A stretch of 64,000 nucleotides of DNA from Streptomyces sp. B1I3 (GTDB lineage Bacteria; Actinomycetota; Actinomycetes; Streptomycetales; Streptomycetaceae). The position numbers and the translations under genes are program-made. A model generated the notes under the pieces. It did not search any database. It worked only from the letters and a program-made list of their open reading frames with translations, and was not told where the DNA came from. Where the stretch lies: the NCBI RefSeq assembly GCF_030816615.1, contig NZ_JAUSYD010000001.1, positions 558,001-622,000 of the forward strand, in the 5' to 3' direction. Shown here piece after piece: positions 44,442-52,091 of the stretch; position 1 is the stretch's first letter; every line of letters starts with the position of its first letter.

Positions 44442-45584
44442 TCAGGTCGCCGTGCAGGGCGTTCCGTCGAGCGTGAACCGGGCCGCCTGCGTGAAGGCAC
44501 CCGAGTAGGTCCCCTGGAAGCCGAACGACTGGCTGCCGCCCGCCGCGATCCGGTCGTTGAACGCGACGCCGGTCGCCCGCACCGCTCCGGAGGCGGGGGT
44601 GACGGTCGCGTTCCACGCGCGGGTGATCGTCTGACCGGCCGGCAGCGTGAACCCGAGCTCCCAGCCGTCGACGGCCGTGGTGCCCGTGTTGGTCACCTTC
44701 ACGTCGGCGGTGAATCCGCCCGGCCACGCGTTCGCCGTGTAGGTCACCTGGCACGCACCCGGGGTGCCCGGGGTCCCCGGATCCTCCGGGTTGCCCGTGT
44801 CACCGCCGGTGTTCACGGCCGAGGAGAAGGACGTGACCGCCAGACCCGCGCCGTTCTGCCACGGTTCGAACCCGGCCTGGACACTGGTGAGGTACCAGGA
44901 GTTCTGCGCCATTCCCCGGGCCACGGTCTGGTCGACGAAGTCCATGACGTCGAAGCTCCAGCTCGTGATCGCGGACGGCGCCACGAACGAGATCACGTCG
45001 TTGCCGCCGTTGTTGCCGGTCCAGACCTCCCAGGTGCGACCGGCCACCGAGGCCGTCCCGACCTTCGAGCCCACGGGCTGGATCGGCCCCACACGGTTGA
45101 ACCAGATCATGATCTCGGTCCGGTTCACTCCGTCAGTCTTCGGCGCGGGGTCGAGCCAGATGTCGTAGGCCGCGTCGTAGACCGCGTTGCCGACGTACGC
45201 GTACGTGATGCTCGTCGGCGCGCTGCTGATCGAGCTCACCCGGGCGGGGAGCGCCGTCCCGGGTGAACAGTTCGTGTAGTGGCAGCCGTTGAAGAGGGAC
45301 GGGTACGACTTGGGTGCCCCGTTGGTCGGGACCGAACCGTCCGCCCGGGTCACGGCGAAGCCGTTGGCCGTGACGTCGATGCACTGTTCCTCGCTCGTGC
45401 CCCAGCGGTTGTTCTGCACCACGTACCGGTCCTGGATCACGGTCGATCCGTACTGGCCGCAGATCGGGGCGGCGGCCTGTGCGGGCACCGTGGCGGCGGT
45501 GAGGGCCAGGACCGAGGCCAGGGCCGCGAGTAACGCCGTCACTGCGGTCCGTACGGACCGCAGTGAGCTTGTGGGGGTCTTCAT
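44442..45584 (-). CDS. Secreted GH12 endoglucanase with CBM2
   Basis: The 380-residue protein has a signal peptide (about 1-39, ending VPAQAAA). The GH12 jellyroll (about 40-262) carries the nucleophile Glu in NRTEIMIWFNR and the acid/base Glu in SVQAGFEPWQNG. A GDTGNPEDPGTPGTPG linker leads to a family 2 cellulose-binding module (about 280-380, CQVTYTANAWPGGF ... TLDGTPC). It cuts beta-1,4-glucan inside the chain. GAAGGGA precedes ATG 45584. A CebR-type operator lies about 97 bp upstream, so it should be induced by cellobiose. Confidence 0.95.
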   Translation of the reverse strand: MKTPTSSLRSVRTAVTALLAALASVLALTAATVPAQAAAPICGQYGSTVIQDRYVVQNNRWGTSEEQCIDVTANGFAVTRADGSVPTNGAPKSYPSLFNGCHYTNCSPGTALPARVSSISSAPTSITYAYVGNAVYDAAYDIWLDPAPKTDGVNRTEIMIWFNRVGPIQPVGSKVGTASVAGRTWEVWTGNNGGNDVISFVAPSAITSWSFDVMDFVDQTVARGMAQNSWYLTSVQAGFEPWQNGAGLAVTSFSSAVNTGGDTGNPEDPGTPGTPGACQVTYTANAWPGGFTADVKVTNTGTTAVDGWELGFTLPAGQTITRAWNATVTPASGAVRATGVAFNDRIAAGGSQSFGFQGTYSGAFTQAARFTLDGTPCTAT

Positions 45585-45680
45585 GATGTCCCTTCGATGG
45601 GGCCTGTTGTGGGGGAATGCGTGGGGAGAACCCCGCCCGCGAGCGGGCCGCGGGTGCGGCCGCTGACACGACATCAGCAA

Positions 45681-45694
45681 TGGGAGCGCTCCCA
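45681..45694. promoter_or_regulatory. CebR-type operator upstream of GH12 gene
   Basis: TGGGAGCGCTCCCA is a perfect 14-bp palindrome equal to the known Streptomyces CebR (LacI-family) binding box, which is released by cellobiose. It lies between the GH12 gene and the divergent Nudix gene. Confidence 0.85.
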
Positions 45695-45859
45695 AACGGT
45701 TCGACGTGGAACCTATGGGCCGTCGCGATCCGGCGCAAGACCCAGATCCCACCACTTGACGACACTGCCGACCATGCGGCCGGGCCCGGCGGCCGGAACC
45801 CGACGGTGGCGCACGCGTGCCGGTGGTCGGGGGCGCCACCACCCCGCACACTTGACGAC

Positions 45860-46366
45860 ATGTCGACAGCCAAGCGCAGTGCCGGCCTTCTGCTCTTCCG
45901 TGTCGTCCCCACCGAGGGCGGCGGACGGGACGCCGAGGTGCTGATCGGGCACATGGGCGGGCCGTTCTGGGCGGGCCGTGAGGCGGCGGCCTGGTCGGTG
46001 CCCAAAGGTGAGTACGCACCCGGCGAGGAACCCGCCGCCGCGGCCCGCCGTGAGTTCGAGGAGGAGCTGGGTCTGCCCGTCCCGGACGGCACCTGGGTGC
46101 CGCTGGGAGAGGTGCGGCAGCCCAGCCGGAAGAGGGTGACGGTGTGGGCGGTGGAGGCGGACCTGGACCCTGCACAGGCGGTCCCCGGAACCTTCACGAT
46201 GGAGTGGCCGCGGGGCTCCGGTGTGCAGCGGGAGTTCCCGGAGATGGACCGGTTCGCCTGGTGCACACCGGAGGAGGCCGCGGAGCGCCTGGTGGTGGGG
46301 CAGCGCGTCTTCATCGACCGGCTGCGACGACATGTGCGTGACGGTCGAGACCCCTCGGAGCCGTAG
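45860..46366 (+). CDS. Nudix hydrolase
   Basis: The 168-residue protein has the Nudix box GEYAPGEEPAAAARREFEEEL (about 51-71) with the catalytic REFEEE Glu residues. The remaining sequence (SAGLLLFRV, WAVEADLDPAQAVPGTF, EFPEMDRFAWCTPEEAAERL) resembles actinobacterial Nudix proteins close to Ap4A and nucleoside-diphosphate pyrophosphatases. ATG 45860 gives the natural N-terminus MSTAKRSAGLLLF; CACACT lies 7 nt before it and no ribosome site is evident. It converges with the ABC-F gene after 15 bp. Confidence 0.9.
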   Translation: MSTAKRSAGLLLFRVVPTEGGGRDAEVLIGHMGGPFWAGREAAAWSVPKGEYAPGEEPAAAARREFEEELGLPVPDGTWVPLGEVRQPSRKRVTVWAVEADLDPAQAVPGTFTMEWPRGSGVQREFPEMDRFAWCTPEEAAERLVVGQRVFIDRLRRHVRDGRDPSEP

Positions 46367-46381
46367 GGCCGTCCGCCGGCA

Positions 46382-48037
46382 TCAGTCCGTGCGCGCCACC
46401 GGGCGGCCGGCCCGCAGTTCGAGGCGGTCTCCCGGGAACCGGTTGCAGAAGCTGCGGTCGTGCGAGACGACGACAACGGCCCCCGGGTACCGGGCGAGCG
46501 CGGCCTCCAGGTCCTCGACCAGGCTCAACGCGATGTGGTTCGTCGGCTCGTCGAGGATCAGCAGACCCGCCGGCCTCGTCACCAGCCGGGCCAGGGCGAG
46601 CCGGCGCTGCTGACCGACGGAGAGCGCGGCGACGGGCACCGTCAGGTCCTCCGGGCGGAACAGCCCCAGGGCCAGCAGCGCGTCCGCGTACTCGTCGGCG
46701 GGCCCGGGGCGGCCCGCCGCGAACGTGGCGAGCAGGGAGCGGCGGGTGGGCCTGACGGGAAGCTCCTGCGGGAGGTAGCCCACGGCCGCCCGCCGCCGGA
46801 CCGTCCCGGCGTCCGGCGCGAGGTCACCTGCGAGAACGCGCAGCAGGGTGGTCTTCCCCGCCCCGTTGGGTCCTGTGACCAGCAGGCGCTGCCCCCGGCC
46901 GACGCGCAGTGCGGGTAGGTCCAGCCGGCCGCGGACGACGACCGAGTCGAGCTCGGCCGGCGGCCCGGGGTCTTGCGCGCCGTCCGGGGGACAACGGTCG
47001 GTCAGAGTCGGCGCGGAGGTGAAGCGCAGGGGTTGGGGCGGCGCCGGCACGGGTGCGCGCCTCAGCGCTTCCAGCCGCGTCCGGGCGGCTCTGACCTGGC
47101 CGGACAGCTTGGCCTCGTGGGATCTGCGGTGCTTGCCCCATCCTTCCCCAGGGTCCTTGCCGGCCCCGGCGAGACGCTGACCGGCCGTGCTGACCAGTTC
47201 CTCGGTGCGGGCGAGGTCGGCCAGCCACTCCTGGTGGTCCTGCGCCCAGCGGCGGCGGGCGGCGGCCTTCGCCGTGCGGTAGCCGTCCCAGCCGTTCCCG
47301 TACCGCGCGACGTCGCGCAGGTCTCGGTCGACCTCCAGGATCACCGTGGTGACCCGCTCCAGGAACGCCCGGTCGTGCGTGACGGCGACGACGGTGCCGC
47401 GGTGGGCGCGCAGGTGGTCCTCCAGCCAGCCGACCGCGGCGGCGTCGAGGTGGTTGGTGGGTTCGTCGAGCAGGAGGAGTTCCGGTGCGGCGGCCAGTAC
47501 GCAGGCCAGGGCGAGCCGGGACTGCTCCCCGCCGGACAGGGAGCCGAGCAGGCGGTCCCGCCCGAGGTGCCCGAGGCCGAGGCCGTGCAGCGCCGCGTCG
47601 GTCCTGGCGTCCGCCTGGTATCCGCCGCGTCGCTCGTACTCCGTCAGCAGGTCACCGTAGGAACCGAGCTGAGCGTCGGTGGGGTCCCCGTCGGACATCG
47701 CCGCCTCCGCCTCGTGGATCCGCCGTTCCAGTACGCGGAGTTCGGCGAGTGCCGCGTCCACTGCGTGCTGGACGGTGCCTCGGGGGTCGAGCGTGAGTGT
47801 CTGGGCGAGATATCCGGTACCGCCGGGGAAGTGGACGGTGAGGTCGCCGCCGTCCGGCTCCTCGGCTCCCGCCATCAGCCTGAGCAGGGTGGACTTGCCG
47901 GAACCGTTCTCACCGATGACTCCGGTCTTCTCCCCGGGACGGACGGTGAGGGACACCTGGTCGAGAACGGAACGGTCTCCGTACGCCTTGGATACGCCGG
48001 TCATGGTCAGCTGGGCGCGGGCACGCTGGGTCGACAT
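46382..48037 (-). CDS. ABC-F ribosome-protection ATPase (antibiotic resistance type)
   Basis: The 551-residue soluble protein has two ABC domains and no membrane part. Walker A motifs are GENGSGKST (about 42-50) and GPNGAGKTT; signatures are LSGGEQ and a changed LSVGQQ; both Walker B regions read LLDEPTNHLD or LILDEPTNH. A charged interdomain linker (about 255-335) matches the P-site tRNA interaction motif region. The layout resembles Streptomyces TlrC/OleB/CarA/LmrC-type proteins that dislodge macrolides, lincosamides or pleuromutilins from ribosomes. No antibiotic cluster surrounds it. Its start site is complementary to an upstream leader ORF, suggesting drug-induced translation. Confidence 0.93.
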   Translation of the reverse strand: MSTQRARAQLTMTGVSKAYGDRSVLDQVSLTVRPGEKTGVIGENGSGKSTLLRLMAGAEEPDGGDLTVHFPGGTGYLAQTLTLDPRGTVQHAVDAALAELRVLERRIHEAEAAMSDGDPTDAQLGSYGDLLTEYERRGGYQADARTDAALHGLGLGHLGRDRLLGSLSGGEQSRLALACVLAAAPELLLLDEPTNHLDAAAVGWLEDHLRAHRGTVVAVTHDRAFLERVTTVILEVDRDLRDVARYGNGWDGYRTAKAAARRRWAQDHQEWLADLARTEELVSTAGQRLAGAGKDPGEGWGKHRRSHEAKLSGQVRAARTRLEALRRAPVPAPPQPLRFTSAPTLTDRCPPDGAQDPGPPAELDSVVVRGRLDLPALRVGRGQRLLVTGPNGAGKTTLLRVLAGDLAPDAGTVRRRAAVGYLPQELPVRPTRRSLLATFAAGRPGPADEYADALLALGLFRPEDLTVPVAALSVGQQRRLALARLVTRPAGLLILDEPTNHIALSLVEDLEAALARYPGAVVVVSHDRSFCNRFPGDRLELRAGRPVARTD

Positions 48038-48042
48038 GGCTG

Positions 48043-48258
48043 CTTTCTCTGATGCGACAGGCCCTCGGTGGCGCGTGCGGACAGCGCGCAGCGCACTGCG
48101 GGGCGGGGGGAGTCGGGCACCGGAAGGACTGCGGCACGCGCGGCACGGCCCCGGCGGGCCGGGCGGCGGCGACTGCGGGCGTCACGCGCCGGCGCCGGAG
48201 CGCCGACGGGAGACGCCGGCCGTCAGGCGGCGGCGTCCTGGCCGGGAATCAGAGAAAG
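48043..48258 (-). promoter_or_regulatory. Translational attenuator: leader arm pairs with ABC-F ribosome site
   Basis: In minus-strand RNA, CUUUCUCUGAU (48258-48248, inside the leader ORF and including its UGA stop) is perfectly complementary over 11 nt to AUCAGAGAAAG (48053-48043). The second arm contains the GAGAAAG ribosome site 5 nt before ABC-F ATG 48037. Between the arms lie further stems, for example GACGCCG/CGGCGTC (48237-48231 with 48218-48212) and GGCGC-TCCG-GCGCC (48204-48191). A ribosome held on the leader would cover the first arm and free the second. Confidence 0.7.
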
Positions 48259-48275
48259 AAGTAGTGCGAAGCCAT
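48249..48275 (-). CDS. Leader peptide MASHYFFL upstream of ABC-F gene
   Basis: An 8-codon ORF (ATG at 48275, TGA ending at 48249) lies 212 nt before the ABC-F start. It has no ribosome site, but TAGACT (48287-48282) ends 6 nt before its ATG, so it is probably read from the 5' end of a leaderless mRNA. Short leaders rich in aromatic and hydrophobic codons precede many inducible ribosome-protection genes, where drugs stall the ribosome on them. The last four codons and the stop overlap the arm that pairs with the ABC-F start site. Confidence 0.65.
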   Translation of the reverse strand: MASHYFFL

Positions 48276-48281
48276 GCCCCC

Positions 48282-48287
48282 AGTCTA
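48282..48287 (-). promoter_or_regulatory. TAGACT -10 box for leader-ABC-F transcript
   Basis: Minus-strand TAGACT with a 6-nt gap before the leader ATG at 48275. I see no clear -35. It places the transcript start at the leader peptide's first base. Confidence 0.55.
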
Positions 48288-48566
48288 ACCACGGGCCCGG
48301 CCGCGGGCGGTGGGCCGGACCGCGCCCGCCCCCCGTGGGAGCTGCGGCCCACGTCGCGGGGCGTGACGGGGCGTGGTGCGGAGTGGTGCGTCGTCGCTGG
48401 AGTCGAGCGGCGCCGGGCCGCGCCGAGGCAGTGCGTCGCCCGGAGGCGCCCGGAGGCGTGCGTCGCCCGGAGGCGCGGACGGGGCGCGGAAGCGGGTGGG
48501 GCCGAGCATGCCGGGAGGCGGTGCCGGGTCGGCTGTCCGCCGAGGCCGTGCACCGCCCACAAGGCG

Positions 48567-49772
48567 TCAGAGCAGCGGCGGCTGCGCGAACTTCACCAGC
48601 TCCAGTGCCTGTTGCGGGAACCAGGCGCCCGCCGCCGGGTCGACGGTCCCGCGCTCGGGGTCCTCGGGCCCGTCCGTACCGCGCAGGCAGAGTCCGTCCG
48701 ACTCCCCCGGGATCTTGATCCACAGCCTGGCGTCGTGCAGCGGGTCGCCGGTCCGGGTGGTGGGGCGGGCGCCCAGGCCGCGGCCGGGCGGGTTGCACCA
48801 CTCCTGCGGGTCGGCGTACTTCCCGGCGGGCGCGGCCCAGGTGCCCTGGCCGTTGCGGCTGGAGTCGGTGACGAAGTGCTTCATCCGGGCGGGATCGGCG
48901 TCGACGTTGGCGTCCAGCCAGGACTGGGCGTCGGTGCGGGGCCACCACTGGTCGGGGCAGTCGGCGCTGTCGCCGCCGCTCTCCACGTAGGCGAGGCAGG
49001 AGGAGATCAGCTTGCCGTACCAGACGTTGGTGTCCTCGGTGTGGTAGTTGGAGGCGTTGGTGAAGAAGCCCGTGGCCCGCTCGACGCCGCCCTCCAGCAG
49101 GCGCGGCACAATGGTGTTGACCGAGTGCCAGCCCTGGTGCCCGGTGTCGAGGTACACCTTCGTGCGGGCGAGCGGTTCGAGGGTGTCGACCGCGTAGTTC
49201 ACCTCGCTGTAGCGGGCCGCCGTCCTCGTGCCCTCGGCGTCGTCCTGGCCGCAGTCGGAGGGGAGCAGGGCGAGCGAATCGGGTTCCAGGACGACCATGG
49301 CGTCGTGGCCGCCGATGCCGCGGCCGACGGCGTCGATCCATGCGCGGTATTCGGCGGTCGTCGCCGCGCCGCCGGCGGAGTAGTTGGCGCAGTCCCGGCC
49401 CGGGACGTCGTACAGGGCGAACACCGGTACGGCCCCCTGCCTGGCCGCTTGGCGGACGACCTTCTTCGCGTCCCGCTCGACCTCGGCGGGGCTCTGGTCC
49501 CCGTACCAGACGGCGTGCGGGGTGCGGGCCATGGCGACGACGCCCGCCGCGTCGCGCACCCGCCCCTGCCGTACGAGGTCCAGCGCCTGGCTGTATGCGC
49601 CGGGGTTGGCCTCGGGGGCGTACAGCCGCGTGTCCTGGCCGCCGGTCCGGGCGGTGGTGCCCCCGGATCGCCCACCGTCGGCGGGGCCGGTCGCGGCTGC
49701 CTGCACGGTGAGCAGCAGCGCGGCCGCGCAGGCGAGCGGCAGAGCCTTGATCAGCGTCGTTCCGGTGCGCAT
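48567..49772 (-). CDS. Secreted GH6 cellulase (endoglucanase/cellobiohydrolase)
   Basis: The protein has 401 residues from ATG 49772, preceded by GAGGGATGG; the longer frame crosses the operator region and is rejected. A signal peptide (about 1-28) ends LLLTVQAAA. The GH6 domain has LYDVPGRDCANYSAGG, the catalytic acid region MVVLEPDSLALL, KVYLDTGHQGWHS, NASNYH and IKIPGESDGLC near the end. It lacks a cellulose-binding module. GH6 enzymes invert beta-1,4 bonds and release cellobiose. Two CebR-type operators lie 31-70 bp upstream. Confidence 0.94.
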   Translation of the reverse strand: MRTGTTLIKALPLACAAALLLTVQAAATGPADGGRSGGTTARTGGQDTRLYAPEANPGAYSQALDLVRQGRVRDAAGVVAMARTPHAVWYGDQSPAEVERDAKKVVRQAARQGAVPVFALYDVPGRDCANYSAGGAATTAEYRAWIDAVGRGIGGHDAMVVLEPDSLALLPSDCGQDDAEGTRTAARYSEVNYAVDTLEPLARTKVYLDTGHQGWHSVNTIVPRLLEGGVERATGFFTNASNYHTEDTNVWYGKLISSCLAYVESGGDSADCPDQWWPRTDAQSWLDANVDADPARMKHFVTDSSRNGQGTWAAPAGKYADPQEWCNPPGRGLGARPTTRTGDPLHDARLWIKIPGESDGLCLRGTDGPEDPERGTVDPAAGAWFPQQALELVKFAQPPLL

Positions 49773-49802
49773 GAGTGTCCATCCCTCTTCGCGGCGAACG
49801 TG

Positions 49803-49841
49803 CGGGAGCGCTCCCACCGAACAGGTGCGGGAGCGCTCCCA
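49803..49841. promoter_or_regulatory. Two CebR-type operators upstream of GH6 gene
   Basis: CGGGAGCGCTCCCA occurs twice, at 49803-49816 and 49828-49841, with starts 25 bp apart. Each differs from the perfect TGGGAGCGCTCCCA palindrome at one end base. Double sites suggest tighter repression than at the GH12 gene. Confidence 0.82.
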
Positions 49842-49885
49842 AAGCGTTCCGGACAGCCATGTATGCGTCAAGAGCGGGGTGACCG

Positions 49886-51151
49886 CTACTTCGCGGGGTG
49901 GACGGGCCCGGCCCCCGGAGCCGCGATCCGGGCACCGGTGGCCGCCGGCGAGGAGCGGCCGCCGGTGCTCTCGGCGTCACGCTGCCTGGCGGGCGGGCAC
50001 CCGCCGGTGTCGCCCGGCCGGCTGAGGAGGAGCACCGCGACGTCGTCGCTGCGCACTCCGTCGGCGTACTCGCGCAGGTCGTTCCGCAGGGCGTCGACCA
50101 CCTGGCGCGGCTCGCGTCCCACCCACTCACCGAGCCGCTCGTCGAGCGGGTAGAAGGCCCCGGTGGCGTCCCGCGCCTCGGTCACCCCGTCCGTGCACAC
50201 CAGAAGGGCCGCGCCGGGCGGGAAGGGGCACCACTCCTCGGCGCGTGCCTCGGCGCAGAGGTCTCCCATGCCGAGGGGCACGGAGGTCCGGTGCAGGCGC
50301 ACCAGGGACGCCGACCCGTCGCACAGCAGGCGCGGCGGCACGTGCCCGCAGTTCACGGCCCGCACCTGCTCCTCTCCGTCGAAGCAGAGGAGCAGGGCGG
50401 TCACGAAGCGCTCGGCCTCGCCGGTCTCGGCGGAGAAGGCGTTGTGCCGGCAGACGGCGCCCTCCACGGCGTCGGCGACCGCGGTGAGGTCGGGCTCCCG
50501 CACAGCCGCTTCCCGGAACGCGCCGAGCGCGGCGAAACCGGCGCCGATCGCGGGCAGTCCCTTGCCCTGCACGTCACCGACGATCACCCGGGTCCCGAAG
50601 GGTGACTGGACGACCTCGTAGATGTCACCGCCGACGTAGCGGTCCTCCTCGATCGGCTCGTAGAAGCCCTGCGCGAGGATCTGCCGGGTGGTGATCGGAA
50701 GAGGGCGCAGAATCTGCCGCTGGAGAGCTACGGCGGCGGAGCGGAGCCTGGCCATCTCCCTGGCGTGCCGGATGCGGGCGGCGCAGGCGACCACGCCCAG
50801 CGCGCTGCCGATGACGGTGAAGCCGATGAGGAAGGCGACGTCCCAGAAGGCGCCCGTCGACGCGACCTGGGAACCGACGACCACGAGGGTGACCCACACC
50901 GCCACCGCGACGGTCTGGCGGACGGTACAGAAGACGGACGCCAGCGCGGGAAGCATGATCAGCAGCGGGATGAGCGGCAGACCGCGCCCGGTGAGCGCGT
51001 CCAGCAGGACGACGCCGGTCGTCAGCGAGACGAGCGACAGCGCGAGCGTGCCGTTGCCGATCCGGGCGGCGCCCGCCGCCGTCTCAGCCGGATCCGTCCC
51101 GGGCAGCGGCTTCCTGCGTACCGCCGCCGGGCGCCGCAGTCCCATGGCCAC
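49886..51151 (-). CDS. Membrane-bound SpoIIE/PP2C phosphatase
   Basis: The 421-residue protein has three or four N-terminal membrane helices (about 30-120), a short signalling helix, then a PP2C/SpoIIE domain (about 155-380). Motifs include EDRYVGGDIYEV, VGDVQGKGLPAIG, LVCTDGVTEARD and SDDVAVLLL. It lacks PAS, GAF and HATPase parts. Such phosphatases activate sigma-B-type factors by dephosphorylating anti-anti-sigma proteins. A sigma-B-like factor lies 1.5 kb away on the other strand. The start is GTG 51151 or ATG 51145, two codons later. Confidence 0.9.
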   Translation of the reverse strand: MAMGLRRPAAVRRKPLPGTDPAETAAGAARIGNGTLALSLVSLTTGVVLLDALTGRGLPLIPLLIMLPALASVFCTVRQTVAVAVWVTLVVVGSQVASTGAFWDVAFLIGFTVIGSALGVVACAARIRHAREMARLRSAAVALQRQILRPLPITTRQILAQGFYEPIEEDRYVGGDIYEVVQSPFGTRVIVGDVQGKGLPAIGAGFAALGAFREAAVREPDLTAVADAVEGAVCRHNAFSAETGEAERFVTALLLCFDGEEQVRAVNCGHVPPRLLCDGSASLVRLHRTSVPLGMGDLCAEARAEEWCPFPPGAALLVCTDGVTEARDATGAFYPLDERLGEWVGREPRQVVDALRNDLREYADGVRSDDVAVLLLSRPGDTGGCPPARQRDAESTGGRSSPAATGARIAAPGAGPVHPAK

Positions 51152-51177
51152 GGCACCGCCTCCCGCGCGTTCGTCGC

Positions 51178-51945
51178 TTAACGCTCCACCTGTTCCAAGC
51201 TACTCGCCCCCTGGTCCGCGGTCCTGACGTCTCGCGGGTCCGGTGCGGCAGGGACGAGGGCGGACAGGAACGTGGTCCGGCGGCGCAGCCCGAACCCGAG
51301 GGACTCATAGAGCCGCACCGCACCGGTGTTCGCTGAGGCGGCGTGCAGGAAGGGTGTCTCGCCCCGCTCCCTGATCCCGTGCGCGACGGCTCGGACGAGC
51401 CGCGAGGCGAGACCCTGTCCCCGCACGGAGTCGTCGGTGCAGACGCCGCTGATCTCGGTCCACCCGGGCGGGTGCATCCTCTCCCCCGCCATCGCCACCA
51501 GGACCCCGGACCGGCGGATGCCCAGATAGGTGCCGAGTTCCACGGTGTGCGGAGTGAACGGCCCGGGGCGGGTGCGCTCGACCAGCTTCAGCATGTCCGG
51601 TACGTCGGCGGGGCCGAGCGGAACGGCCTCCTCGTCGGGTGCCGCGGCCACGGAGTCGTCCACGAGCTGCACGCCCTCCGCGTGGAAGACGATCTCCCAG
51701 CCGGCCGGTGGCGGTTCACGGAGCGCGGTGAGGGTGACGGATGCGCCGGGGCCTGCGAGCGCGGCGACGTCGGCCCAGTCCCGCGCGTCCGGTTCGTCCG
51801 GGAGGGCGAGCCATGGTGTGACCTCGGGCCGGTAGCGCAGGACGCGGCCACGCCGCTCGGCGAAATGGGCGTGCGGACCGGTCAGCGAGGAGCGTACGGG
51901 GTTGTCCAGGGGGTGGGCGGCGGAGGTCTGCCGGGGGACGCTCAT
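51178..51945 (-). CDS. GNAT-family N-acetyltransferase
   Basis: The 255-residue protein has a non-conserved N-terminal domain and a C-terminal GNAT domain (about 130-235). The acetyl-CoA loop is VCTDDSVRGQGLASRLVRAVA (R/Q-x-x-G-x-G/A type), followed by FLHAASANTGAVRLYESLGFGLRRR. This resembles the FR47-like GNAT family. The acceptor is unknown. ATG 51945 shares an ATGA with the stop of a 49-codon ORF upstream and is preferred over the 410-residue frame, whose extra part is Arg/Pro noise. Confidence 0.88.
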   Translation of the reverse strand: MSVPRQTSAAHPLDNPVRSSLTGPHAHFAERRGRVLRYRPEVTPWLALPDEPDARDWADVAALAGPGASVTLTALREPPPAGWEIVFHAEGVQLVDDSVAAAPDEEAVPLGPADVPDMLKLVERTRPGPFTPHTVELGTYLGIRRSGVLVAMAGERMHPPGWTEISGVCTDDSVRGQGLASRLVRAVAHGIRERGETPFLHAASANTGAVRLYESLGFGLRRRTTFLSALVPAAPDPRDVRTADQGASSLEQVER

Positions 51946-52091
51946 ACGGCCACCCCGGTCCCGGCTGACGGGCGAGCGCCCGACCCGGCGCGCGGAGAGG
52001 GCCTGCGCCGCACGACCGTGGCGGTCGGCGGCTCGGCGGGACGCTCGGCCACGGCACTTGTGCACCGGGCGCGCGTGGGGGCTTCGGACAT
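51942..52091 (-). CDS. Putative 49-residue coupled ORF before GNAT gene
   Basis: ATG 52091 follows AGGGAG with a 3-nt gap, and the ORF ends in an ATGA overlap with the GNAT gene. The product (MSEAPTRARCTSAVAERPAE...) is rich in Ala, Arg, Pro and Thr, with no recognised domain. The gene arrangement is what supports it. It could be a real small protein or simply a device that carries ribosomes to the GNAT start. Confidence 0.35.
   Translation of the reverse strand: MSEAPTRARCTSAVAERPAEPPTATVVRRRPSPRAGSGARPSAGTGVAV

Noticed and set aside
48191..48237. Intrinsic terminator in the ABC-F leader
   Set aside because: The stems are GC-rich but no U tract follows and random Streptomyces DNA forms many such stems; translational control fits better.
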